From: Opitutia bacterium
GTDB taxonomy: Bacteria; Verrucomicrobiota; Verrucomicrobiia; Opitutales; Seribacteraceae
Reading direction: 5' to 3'
DNA: 64,000 nucleotides
Assembly (NCBI GenBank): GCA_002730975.1
Contig: PCBO01000010.1
Coordinates: 22,734 to 86,733 of the forward strand
Each line of letters begins with the position of its first letter. Position 1 is the stretch's first letter. This document shows, one piece after another, positions 16,626-24,895 of this stretch. Made by a program: the position numbers and the translations under genes. Under the pieces are notes generated by a model. It ran no database searches and was not told the origin of the DNA. It worked only from the letters and a program-made list of their open reading frames with translations.

Positions 16626-18569
16626 TCAGCCAAAATTCACAACTTTATCTTGGGTTGCTATATCCTGAACAGAAGAACCGTCGTATCTTTTGTAACCCTC
16701 AACGGCCTGTTGTAAAACAAGAATCGCTTTTTCATGATCATTTGCAGCGCAGGCACTTCTGAGATCATCTAATACGGATTCAAGTTCACTCGATGGCATA
16801 CACTTTTCTAAAACACCCATTATTTTGGGGTGCTTTGTACCGAAAACATCACCGTCAATTAAAAGCTCTTCGTAGAGCTTTTCCCCGGGACGCAATCCGG
16901 TGAACTTAATACCAACGTCATTAGCCGTGTTGGTAGGAGATGAATCACGACCCATTAATCGAATAAGTTTTTCTGCTAAAGTAACGATTTTAACAGGCTT
17001 TCCCATATCTAAAACGAAGACATCCCCGCCCCTGGCCATAGAACTTGCTTGAATAACTAATTCCGAGGCCTCCCTAATAGTCATAAAATATCGTTGAACC
17101 TCAGGATGCGTAACGGTAACAGGACCGCCTTGGCGGATTTGCTCCTTGAATAACGGAGCTACCGAACCTGAGGAGTTTAACACATTACCAAAGCGAACCA
17201 TACAGTATGTGCAGTCAGACCTAAGCGAACGATCTTGCAATATCATTTCAGCCAATCGCTTGGTCGCACCCATAACATTGGTTGGTCGCACGGCTTTGTC
17301 CGTAGATATAAGTACCAAGCACTTAACTCCATTTTCTGAAGCAGCTCTAGCTAGAGTAAGTGTCCCGAAGACATTATTTTTAATTCCCTCAACAGGATTG
17401 TCTTCCACCAAAGGAACATGCTTGTAAGCCGCAGCATGATAAATGGTGTCAATGCTATAACGATGAATCAATTCAGATACTCGCTCCATATCTTGAACTG
17501 AACCAAGCTTACCTACAATTTCCACTCCCCCCCCTGATTCACGAGACAAAGTCAGCAACTCTCTTTCAATAGAATATAAATTATACTCGGATAGTTCATA
17601 AACAACTAATCGAACTGGTTTTAAAAACAAAATCTGCCGGCACAATTCGGAACCAATGGAACCACCCCCTCCACAAACCAAGATCGATTGCCCTTTAATC
17701 CTCCCTTCCAACAAGCTGGACTCGGCGGGAACTACTTCTCTTTCCAAAAGGTCATCTACTTCAATTTCTTTAATTTGCTCAAAATAATCTTCAGAAGAGG
17801 AATCAAGTGAGCTAAAATCGCTAACTAGCCTTACCTCTACTCCCAAATCGGCAAGTTTGTCTAAGATTTTGCGACGACGAGCAGGAGTGGCTGAAGGTAT
17901 AGAGAGAATAATTAAAGATGGAGAATAACGCTCAAATTGCTTAATAAACATTTTCCAAGCAAGTACAGGCAATCCATGAATTTTACGACCGATCAAGCTG
18001 GCATTATCATCGACAAACGCGATTGGTAAGAAGCGACGACTACCTTGAAGAGCGGTAGCAGTAGCTCGGCCCGATTCACCTGCACCATAGATGACTAATC
18101 GCCGATACCCGTAAGGTCGGGAATCGAAAGCCAACAAAAGGGTGCGAGCAAACATTCTAACACCACCTACGAAAAAGTTACCTGATAAAAAGAAAATGCA
18201 AGGGACGGACCATTGAAGGTCACCTGAATGCCCGGAAACCGCAAGAAGGAGGGCAAGAACTATAGCAGATACAGCCAGCCCACCTATGACGGAAGGCAAC
18301 GTACGGAAACTGATGTAGCGAACCATCTCCCTGTAAAGACCAAGAACTGCAAAAGACAAAAGCCCAACAACTGTAACAATGAGATAGACCCATTTCAGTT
18401 CTTGTTTTGCTAATTCACCGAGTCCTTGCCGCAGTGCAAAAGCGATGAACAAGGAAAGTGGCAAAACGATTATATCGGTAAAAACCACGATGACAGTCTT
18501 GGATCTACGAGATAAGGACAGTACCGAAGAATGCCATAATTTTAGACTTTTCAGGATTGCTAGTTTCAC
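16626..18569 (-). CDS. Membrane-bound UDP-GlcNAc 4,6-dehydratase (WbpM/PglF/CapD family)
   Basis: 647 residues. About four N-terminal membrane segments (VIVVFTDIIVLPLSLFIAF and others) precede a first Rossmann domain (GAGESGRATA) and the catalytic SDR domain (CGGGGSIGSELC). The active site reads ISTDKAVRPTNVMGATKR, so the usual SDR YxxxK is MxxxK. This is the SMK triad characteristic of WbpM, FlaA1 and PglF. Such enzymes turn UDP-GlcNAc into a UDP-4-keto-6-deoxy sugar at the inner membrane face. That product is the precursor of FucNAc, QuiNAc, bacillosamine and related sugars. Length and layout match full-size WbpM. The neighbouring E1alpha/E1beta pair and deacetylase/formyltransferase may act on the resulting 4-keto sugar. 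No aminotransferase of the PglE kind is adjacent. Confidence 0.93.
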   Translation of the reverse strand: MKLAILKSLKLWHSSVLSLSRRSKTVIVVFTDIIVLPLSLFIAFALRQGLGELAKQELKWVYLIVTVVGLLSFAVLGLYREMVRYISFRTLPSVIGGLAVSAIVLALLLAVSGHSGDLQWSVPCIFFLSGNFFVGGVRMFARTLLLAFDSRPYGYRRLVIYGAGESGRATATALQGSRRFLPIAFVDDNASLIGRKIHGLPVLAWKMFIKQFERYSPSLIILSIPSATPARRRKILDKLADLGVEVRLVSDFSSLDSSSEDYFEQIKEIEVDDLLEREVVPAESSLLEGRIKGQSILVCGGGGSIGSELCRQILFLKPVRLVVYELSEYNLYSIERELLTLSRESGGGVEIVGKLGSVQDMERVSELIHRYSIDTIYHAAAYKHVPLVEDNPVEGIKNNVFGTLTLARAASENGVKCLVLISTDKAVRPTNVMGATKRLAEMILQDRSLRSDCTYCMVRFGNVLNSSGSVAPLFKEQIRQGGPVTVTHPEVQRYFMTIREASELVIQASSMARGGDVFVLDMGKPVKIVTLAEKLIRLMGRDSSPTNTANDVGIKFTGLRPGEKLYEELLIDGDVFGTKHPKIMGVLEKCMPSSELESVLDDLRSACAANDHEKAILVLQQAVEGYKRYDGSSVQDIATQDKVVNFG

Positions 18570-18686
18570 TGAATAGAAGGAGTTGGTAAAACTTTGAATT
18601 TCAGGACAAAATGTCTAAAAAAATAATATTTTCTCTAGGAATAAAAGACATGAATCTTGAAATTCACTATCGCTTTGAGAACAAAA

Positions 18687-19664
18687 TCATCGAACTAGGT
18701 TTATTATACAATCAATTAGTCTGTCATTTGACAAATAATATTCCCTCTCTAGGGTAGCGGATGTTGGAGCAGGAGCAGAAGGTAAAGTGATTCGCAAAGG
18801 TTTCGATTTCAACGCTCCAAGTTCTAATTCCTCGGTCACGCTAGAAATAACTTCACTAGCCATTCCGCAAGCTTTCCAACCACCATCAACGACAAGCAAC
18901 CTGCCAGTCTTTCGAACGGACTCCAAAATTTTGCTAGCATCAAAAGGGTTAAGAATTCTTAAATCTATTATCTCCAAGCTTATTCCCTTATTTGCCACTA
19001 AGTCGCAAACTTCTCTAGCTTGCATACTCGAAAAACCGGAAGCAACAAGAGTCAAATCATTACCTTCCATCAAGCATTCGGGACCTTCTTTAGACAAATC
19101 CAATTCAACGATTTCTTCTAGTTCGTCAGTCTGAGAATAAAGCCATCTATCATCGATATAAATGACCGGGTCCGGGCTTAATACGGATGCAATAAGAAGA
19201 TCACGGGCATCTGTAACTGTTGATGGCATGACTACTCTTAGTCCGGGTATATGAGCAAACAAAGCGTGCAAGGCTTGGGAATGCTGAGCACCCTGTTCTC
19301 CTCCGCGATTAATGATACCACGAATCGTAACGCCTGGATGAGCCTGACCGCCAAACATGTGAGACCATTTGGCGGCTTGATTGACGATTGCATCCATCGC
19401 ATAAAGCATAAAGTCCATTCTGGGATGGACAATTATTGGTCGCATTCCAGTAAGAGAGGCACCGATTGCTGCTCCGGTACAAGCGGATTCGGAAACTGGC
19501 GTGTCAATAACTCGCTCCTTACCAAATTTTTTATCAAGATCGGTCATTGTAGTTCCGACATACCATGGACTCCACAACCCTTGGCCAATAACGAAAACCT
19601 CGGGATAATTTTCTAGTAAATAATCGAATCCACTTAAAATTGCTGTTCCAAAATCAGTTTTCAT
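18687..19664 (-). CDS. Thiamine-diphosphate 2-oxoacid dehydrogenase E1 beta-like subunit
   Basis: 325 residues of the transketolase pyrimidine-binding plus C-terminal domains. Typical E1beta segments are DTPVSESACTGAAIGASLTG, GGEQGAQHSQALHALFAHIPG, VVMPSTVTDARDLLIASV and the late LLVVDGGWKACGMASEV. E1beta normally pairs with E1alpha to decarboxylate a 2-oxoacid and pass the acyl group to an E2 lipoyl domain. No E2 or E3 gene is in the window. The start is 27 bp after the E1alpha stop, so they form one two-subunit enzyme. In avilamycin-type antibiotic clusters a similar orphan pair (AviB1/AviB2) is proposed to add a two-carbon branch to a sugar; a comparable role here is inference. Confidence 0.85.
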   Translation of the reverse strand: MKTDFGTAILSGFDYLLENYPEVFVIGQGLWSPWYVGTTMTDLDKKFGKERVIDTPVSESACTGAAIGASLTGMRPIIVHPRMDFMLYAMDAIVNQAAKWSHMFGGQAHPGVTIRGIINRGGEQGAQHSQALHALFAHIPGLRVVMPSTVTDARDLLIASVLSPDPVIYIDDRWLYSQTDELEEIVELDLSKEGPECLMEGNDLTLVASGFSSMQAREVCDLVANKGISLEIIDLRILNPFDASKILESVRKTGRLLVVDGGWKACGMASEVISSVTEELELGALKSKPLRITLPSAPAPTSATLEREYYLSNDRLIDCIINLVR

Positions 19665-19691
19665 AAAATCTGGAAAATATAAGTCAAAAGC

Positions 19692-20717
19692 CTAAGCATA
19701 AACTCCTTCTAATAATTTGTCTTTAGCTGGAAAAGGATCCTCTAAAGCAAGTTCCCAAGCAGACTGAACATTTAAGTTAAGTTCATCATTCAAATCATTT
19801 AGTTTATCTTCGATTGTTTCATTTATCTCAAGGAGCGATTCGGTGAGTCTCTTGATTGGATCTCTTGAACGCCAATCGTTTATGTCTTCCATCGACCGGT
19901 TGACTCCCACATCCACGTCCTCACGCCAATCGACATGACCATAAAAGCGATAGGTCAAGCATTCGATAAGTTGAGGTCCTTGACCTGAACGAATATCGTT
20001 GATAGAGTTCCTTGCCGTTTTAAAAACCTCAACGACGTCGTTGCCATCAAGAATGTGCGATGGAACCAGACTGGCATCTGCAAATCGTGAAATGTAAGAG
20101 GATGGTTGCCGTAAGGAGATGTGCATATGGCTCGCAAACAAATTATTTTCAACGATGAATAATATCGGGGCTTTTTGAATTTTAGCTAGATTCATTGATT
20201 CGATTACGATCCCCTCCTCAACTGCCCCGTCACCCAGATAAGCCACTGCGATTGACGAGGATTTTCTTAACTTGGCTGAAATCGCGGCACCAACCGCAAG
20301 CGGTACTGTTCCAGCCATAATTGGTACGGAACCATAAAACCCAGATGGCTCATCCCAAAGGTGCATGGAACCGCCCATTCCTTTGGAGTGACCGGTTTCT
20401 TTTCCAAGAACTTCTGCAAACAGTTTGTGTAAACTTGAACCAAGAGCTAATAAATGACCGTGAGAACGATGTGCGCCAAAGACAAAATCAGAAGAATTTA
20501 AAGATGGGGAAACCCCAACTGGTATAGCTTCTTGACCGGCTCCCAAGTGGACAGGTCCGCCAATAAATCCATCACGCCTTTTAACGGCGAGTAAATCCTC
20601 AGCTTTGCGAATCATGGACATTGACTCATAAAACTTAATAAGGAGATCAAGATCCATTCCCGAAACATTGATAGGAGAATGAAAATTCTTGGGATTCGTG
20701 AGATCGGGTTTTTCCAT
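19692..20717 (-). CDS. Thiamine-diphosphate 2-oxoacid dehydrogenase E1 alpha-like subunit
   Basis: 341 residues. The thiamine-diphosphate motif is intact: GDG (162-164) through ENN (190-192), preceded by GMGGSMHLWD. At the position of the usual RYxGHS loop, which in E1alpha carries the regulatory serine and helps contact the lipoyl partner, the sequence reads YGHVDWREDVDVG (259-271). The serine is therefore absent. This fits an enzyme that does not work with an E2. Together with the E1beta gene just downstream it should bind thiamine diphosphate and form an active aldehyde from a 2-oxoacid such as pyruvate. Placement between a WbpM-like dehydratase and a sugar deacetylase argues that the acceptor is a keto-sugar nucleotide. 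Class is secure; the reaction is inference. Confidence 0.85.
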   Translation of the reverse strand: MEKPDLTNPKNFHSPINVSGMDLDLLIKFYESMSMIRKAEDLLAVKRRDGFIGGPVHLGAGQEAIPVGVSPSLNSSDFVFGAHRSHGHLLALGSSLHKLFAEVLGKETGHSKGMGGSMHLWDEPSGFYGSVPIMAGTVPLAVGAAISAKLRKSSSIAVAYLGDGAVEEGIVIESMNLAKIQKAPILFIVENNLFASHMHISLRQPSSYISRFADASLVPSHILDGNDVVEVFKTARNSINDIRSGQGPQLIECLTYRFYGHVDWREDVDVGVNRSMEDINDWRSRDPIKRLTESLLEINETIEDKLNDLNDELNLNVQSAWELALEDPFPAKDKLLEGVYA

Positions 20718-20813
20718 CGAATTAAATAAGGGACATGCTAGAAAATTGAGAGAGCGAGGAGCGAGATTCTTAAAGTTCGAATAATTTTTAGATCAGGTAG
20801 AAGTTTAAAAGCA

Positions 20814-21479
20814 TCACATGACATTTCGAACATTCATGAAAGCCTCGGCTGCAGGCAGGTGCATTGAGGACCCCCTAACCCTCGCCAATGACCTCAGGGT
20901 CTCGATTGATCTTTCGTGAGGAAATTTCTTGGACTGTGAACGGTAAAGCTTCATCGCTTCAATTTTCATATCAACAAAATTAGAGATGTTTACGAAAACT
21001 GATGGAATAAAATCTGGTGTAGATAATGGAATATCCCAATATGTTTCAGATAAAGTCTCGTAAGCAAGAATTGTGGAGGGAGCAAAGTCATAAAATGGTC
21101 TTGATGCAACCATTGCAGCATTTGAAAACCATTTGTGGTCTTGGTGCACATCACCAATAAAGGGGATGAAAAGGACATCTGGACTGACGCGGCGCATTAA
21201 GTCAGTGATGGATTTATTAACTTTTACATGCCCAACTGAATCAAGATTAAGAACAGGCAGGTCTAGGAAAATAGTTTCTTTAACGCCAAGCAACTGATGG
21301 GCTAGATATGCCTCTTGACGACCGATTACAGATATTTGCTCGTCAAAATCAGGAGCTTTAACACATGTTAAAATTGCGATGTAAACCTCATCACCCTCAC
21401 TGGACCATTTTGCAATAGTGCCGCCAACACCTAAGACTTCGTCGTCGGGATGGGGAGCAAGTACTAGGATTTTTCTCAT
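20814..21479 (-). CDS. PIG-L family N-deacetylase
   Basis: 221 residues with both zinc motifs of the PIG-L/LmbE family: LAPHPDDEVLGVGG near the N-terminus and GDVHQDHKWFSNAA in the middle. These enzymes remove N-acetyl groups from GlcNAc-type substrates. The start overlaps the stop of the formyltransferase by four bases (ATGA), so the two are translated together. A deacetylase paired with a formyltransferase suggests that one sugar loses N-acetyl and gains N-formyl. A 96-bp gap without obvious features separates it from E1alpha. Family confidence is high. Confidence 0.9.
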   Translation of the reverse strand: MRKILVLAPHPDDEVLGVGGTIAKWSSEGDEVYIAILTCVKAPDFDEQISVIGRQEAYLAHQLLGVKETIFLDLPVLNLDSVGHVKVNKSITDLMRRVSPDVLFIPFIGDVHQDHKWFSNAAMVASRPFYDFAPSTILAYETLSETYWDIPLSTPDFIPSVFVNISNFVDMKIEAMKLYRSQSKKFPHERSIETLRSLARVRGSSMHLPAAEAFMNVRNVM

Positions 21480-22444
21480 TTGTTATTTTGACCGATTATT
21501 TTAGAGACTAGATCGTATCCAGAAAGGCCCATTCTACTTTGAACCTTGAGAACCTCGGATGGAATCTCTTCATTGTGTCCTGATACTTGTACTTTCTTGA
21601 CAATTAAATTAGTGTCGCCTCCACAAGAAACTATGGCATGTCCATTTTCAATGGCTTGTATTTGGCCAGGAATACCAGTGTACATTGGGCTTTTAATCAA
21701 ATCCGCTTCCCAAATGACAATTTCGCTGCCTCCATATAAGCTAAATGCGCCTGGATAAGGTTTCGAACTTGCTCGAATAAGAGTCCAAATATCAAGTGCA
21801 GGGAGTTCCCAGTTAATAAAGCCATCGATACGCGTTCTTTTAGAACAATAAGTCGCCGTTCCGTGGTTTTGAGCAGTACGAGGTAACACACCATCTTTCA
21901 AGAGAGGAAGAGCCTCATTTAACATGTTCTCAAGACCCAAAACCTGCTTGTCATACAAAGTTGACGCGGACTCATCATAATCTACTGAAATGGGGTTCTG
22001 AATTATAATGTCACCAGAATCAACCCCCTTATCAAGCCAAAACAAAGTTCCGGCAGTTTTGGTTCTGCCTTGCAAGATTGTCCACGGTATAACGGCTCGT
22101 CCACGATTTTCAGGTAAAGCAGATGGATGAAAACCAACGCAACCCACTTGCGGGATTTCTAGGAGATTGCGAGATAAAATCTGTGACCAGCCAATGCAAA
22201 ATATAAAATCTGGCTCATAGCTTTTAATTTTTTTTATGGATTCAGAAGAATTAATAAAGTCCGTGTGAACACATTCTATTCCATTTAAATTGGCAATTGG
22301 TACGAGATCTACATAGTCTGAATGACGATGACCTTTATCAAAGGGTAGCGTAAAAATAGCATTTAGGGGAAAGTCTAGAGCGATAAATCGCTCCAATGCC
22401 CTAAGTGATATTTGGACTGTCCCTATAAAAACTGCGGAACTCAT
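21476..22444 (-). CDS. Formyltransferase-family protein with altered catalytic triad
   Basis: 322 residues. The N-terminal VFIGTVQISLRALERFI and the central GFHPSALPENRGRAVIPW, with WLDKGVDSGDII after it, are the formyl-transferase fold found in methionyl-tRNA and sugar N-formyltransferases. The usual catalytic triad is Asn-His-Asp. Here His (GFHPS) and Asp (GVDSG) are kept, but the Asn two residues before His is a Gly. From memory a subgroup in surface-glycan loci shares the GFHP-RGR form. It should use 10-formyl-tetrahydrofolate or a related donor to modify an amino sugar. The gene start lies 44 bp inside the end of the sugar transferase, in another frame; the N-terminus fits the fold, so I keep this start. 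Confidence 0.84.
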   Translation of the reverse strand: MSSAVFIGTVQISLRALERFIALDFPLNAIFTLPFDKGHRHSDYVDLVPIANLNGIECVHTDFINSSESIKKIKSYEPDFIFCIGWSQILSRNLLEIPQVGCVGFHPSALPENRGRAVIPWTILQGRTKTAGTLFWLDKGVDSGDIIIQNPISVDYDESASTLYDKQVLGLENMLNEALPLLKDGVLPRTAQNHGTATYCSKRTRIDGFINWELPALDIWTLIRASSKPYPGAFSLYGGSEIVIWEADLIKSPMYTGIPGQIQAIENGHAIVSCGGDTNLIVKKVQVSGHNEEIPSEVLKVQSRMGLSGYDLVSKIIGQNNK

Positions 22445-23036
22445 TTAATGATCGTATAATTTCGGTTTCATTTCGTCGTTCACCGCAAAAGACAACTGAA
22501 ATAGTTTTAAAAAAAATTAAGACATCAATGAAAAGAGAACGATTTTCAACATACCACAAATCCAGTGAAAACATCTCGTCAATTGATAATTTAGTATTAC
22601 CACTAACCTGCGCCCAGCCTGTCAAACCTGGACGCATTGATTGCCTTTTCCGGGATAAAGCCAGTCTAGATTCGACCTCACTGACCAGTTTTGCCCTAGG
22701 ACCGACAATACTCATTTCACCCTTTAAAATGTTAATTAGATTCGGAAGCTCATCTAACTTACAGCGCCTTAAAACCTTACCGAATTTGGTAATTCTTAAA
22801 TCTGGCGGAAGAAGTTCATTAGAATCATCATACAAATCCAACATAGTTCTGAATTTGAAAATTAAAAATGGTCGATTCTGGTAACCTGCTCTAGACTGTG
22901 GAAAAAAAATACCGTCTTTGTTAGTCAAAAAAAGAATGATAGATATAAATAAAAGCAGAGGCAATGTAGTAAATAAAACAGCGCAAGTAACGACTATTTC
23001 GAAGATGCGAAACAGGAAAATATAAATTTTCAACAA
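22401..23036 (-). CDS. Initiating sugar transferase, short monotopic type (PglC-like)
   Basis: 211 residues. There is one N-terminal hydrophobic re-entrant segment (FEIVVTCAVLFTTLPLLLFI), then SRAGYQNRPF, FKFRTM, DELPNLINILKGEMSIVGPRA and RPGLTGWAQVSGN. These are the complete core motifs of monotopic phosphoglycosyl transferases. It lacks the N-terminal multi-pass domain of the WbaP-type protein at 1..961. It would load a sugar-phosphate onto undecaprenyl phosphate. Close relatives such as PglC use UDP-diNAc-bacillosamine or similar 6-deoxy amino sugars, which would match the WbpM-like dehydratase and modifying enzymes downstream. The end overlaps the formyltransferase start by 44 bp. Confidence 0.93.
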   Translation of the reverse strand: MLKIYIFLFRIFEIVVTCAVLFTTLPLLLFISIILFLTNKDGIFFPQSRAGYQNRPFLIFKFRTMLDLYDDSNELLPPDLRITKFGKVLRRCKLDELPNLINILKGEMSIVGPRAKLVSEVESRLALSRKRQSMRPGLTGWAQVSGNTKLSIDEMFSLDLWYVENRSLFIDVLIFFKTISVVFCGERRNETEIIRSLNEFRSFYRDSPNIT

Positions 23037-23060
23037 AGGGTATTGAATAAGTGAGCTAAA

Positions 23061-24020
23061 TCAAACAGTAGCCACTTGAGTTAATTGTGAAATGCACCTA
23101 ACCTGTTCAAGTAAATCAGAACCAATCGGACAAGTGGAGGGCTCTATGTTTTCAGTGAATTGTTGCCTTCCTTTAACACCTACAACCGAGCAAGAATGCG
23201 GTAATTCTTCAAGAACAAACTTGATTGCAAGTTGGGCTACCGACCAAGGAGGATGCTTCTGAGCCAAATGCCTGAGTTTATAAACAAGTTTAAGGTTTTC
23301 AAGGTACTTTTCCCCCTTGAAATTCTCGCTAGTGCCTCTTGAACGTCTATCGCAAGTATCAAAAGTGGATTTTTCCGAGTATTTCCCAGACAATAAACCT
23401 TGAGCCAAAACTCCGTAAGCAAGAAAAATAAGACCTTTGTTGAGGCAGATGTCGTTGATTCGGAGTTTTTCATTACAATTCAACAAATTGAACCCCATGG
23501 AAAAGAATTTAAAACCAGGCCAGTATCCTGCCAAGTTATCGATTTTATCCAAAGAGAAATTGCTAACCCCATAGCAACGGATTCTCCCATCTTCACGACA
23601 ACTTTCAAGTTTTTCAAATAAGCGATGCAATGGTGTTTTCCGATCTGGCCAGTGCACAAGATACAAATCTATGTAGTCAGTATTCAACCTCTCTAGGCTT
23701 GAGTCCAGAGCTCTCTCACAATAATCGGGGCTGTTATCGTAAAACACAGATCCATGTTCATCGAATCTCACCCCAAACTTGGTGGCAATAAAGGCATTGG
23801 AACGCGAATTACAAAGTGCCTTTCCCAATCGCTTTTCGGACTCACCTTTCCCGTAGCAATCAGCTGTATCAAATAAAAAGCAACCATTATTGACAGCGAA
23901 ATCAACTGCTAGCTCTATAGCCTCCAAATCGATCGCACCCCAATCATAACCTCCTAATTGCTCAGTACCAAAAGCGACTCTTTCAATCTCAACACCACTT
24001 AGCGTAGCGAGTTTGCCCAT
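23061..24020 (-). CDS. Aldo/keto reductase
   Basis: 319 residues with the AKR catalytic tetrad in context: Asp and Tyr in FDTADCYGKGESE, Lys in FIATKFGVRFD and His in YLVHWPDRK. The barrel pattern continues with GVSNFSLDKID and ends with a cofactor-binding SVVGVKGRQQF. These enzymes reduce carbonyls with NADPH. In polysaccharide loci they can reduce keto sugars or act on side chains. A keto intermediate made by the E1-like pair or the WbpM-like enzyme is a possible substrate. It lies 24 bp from both neighbours on the same strand, so it belongs to the operon. Substrate unknown. Confidence 0.88.
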   Translation of the reverse strand: MGKLATLSGVEIERVAFGTEQLGGYDWGAIDLEAIELAVDFAVNNGCFLFDTADCYGKGESEKRLGKALCNSRSNAFIATKFGVRFDEHGSVFYDNSPDYCERALDSSLERLNTDYIDLYLVHWPDRKTPLHRLFEKLESCREDGRIRCYGVSNFSLDKIDNLAGYWPGFKFFSMGFNLLNCNEKLRINDICLNKGLIFLAYGVLAQGLLSGKYSEKSTFDTCDRRSRGTSENFKGEKYLENLKLVYKLRHLAQKHPPWSVAQLAIKFVLEELPHSCSVVGVKGRQQFTENIEPSTCPIGSDLLEQVRCISQLTQVATV

Positions 24021-24044
24021 TTCTTATAAATCAAATTCTGAGGT

Positions 24045-24887
24045 TTACTTCCTAGGATTAGAAAGTTCTATTAACATGAGCCAACCATATTTGCCTATAA
24101 ATCGTGAGGACAATAAAATTCTATCTAAAAAATTAAAAAGTGGTAGCAGGACTGGAAAAAGAAATGTTTTTCTTAAAGGCACAAGGGATAAACTGATCAA
24201 ATGAAAATATTTCACCTCTACGTTGTGGAAAAATTTCTTCATAACATCAAAACTCTCCACTCCAAGTATATGCTCGACTTCCCACTCCGTACGTAAGTGT
24301 GGAGTTCTCTTGCGATACCAATGAATTAGTGGATTATGCCGCATTGCCTCCACGCAAATCATTTGTCCATTTGGTTTCATTACTCGAGCGAGTTCGGATA
24401 AAGCTGCTTCAAGATCTACATGGTGGAGTGCTCCATATTCTACACCTAAATCGAAAGTATTGTCTTCAAAAGTCATTTTTTCGCCGTCCATGACGACGAA
24501 CTTACACCTGTCTGCAACTTCAAATTTCTCCGCATTCTTATTCGCATTTGCCACTCCTTCAGGTGAAATGTCTATTCCGATACATTCGGCGCCGCAATTT
24601 GCTGCATAGACACCGTTTTCACCATTTCCACACGCAAAATCTAATATTTTTGTTGTTGGGGAACATTTCCGGTCCAGCCAATCGTGCTTGTATGCTTCAC
24701 TTGTTCCGGTAATCGAATAATACTTCATGTTAGCGAAGTAGTAGTTAAACTTTTCCTTATCAGCAATTAGATCATCGAGGTCTTCCGCCTGATGGGCGAC
24801 ATGGGTATCAGAGATGCGTTCAAAACCCTGAAGGATCTCTCGACGTTTTTTTGAATGCTCAATTTCTTTAAGTTTTCTTTCTTCCAT
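24045..24887 (-). CDS. Class I SAM-dependent methyltransferase
   Basis: 280 residues. An N-terminal charged helix (MEERKLKEIEHSKKRRE) precedes KILDFACGNGENGVYAA (motif I), CIGIDISPEGVANAN (motif II) and LGVEYGALHHVDLEAALSELARVMKPNG, the classic post-motif region. The C-terminal part has a moderately hydrophobic stretch near FLFPVLLPLFNFLDR that might touch the membrane. It transfers a methyl group from SAM, probably to a glycan residue or its lipid-linked precursor. It follows the glycosyltransferase by 8 bp. Target not identifiable. Confidence 0.87.
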   Translation of the reverse strand: MEERKLKEIEHSKKRREILQGFERISDTHVAHQAEDLDDLIADKEKFNYYFANMKYYSITGTSEAYKHDWLDRKCSPTTKILDFACGNGENGVYAANCGAECIGIDISPEGVANANKNAEKFEVADRCKFVVMDGEKMTFEDNTFDLGVEYGALHHVDLEAALSELARVMKPNGQMICVEAMRHNPLIHWYRKRTPHLRTEWEVEHILGVESFDVMKKFFHNVEVKYFHLISLSLVPLRKTFLFPVLLPLFNFLDRILLSSRFIGKYGWLMLIELSNPRK

Positions 24888-24895
24888 AATAAATT

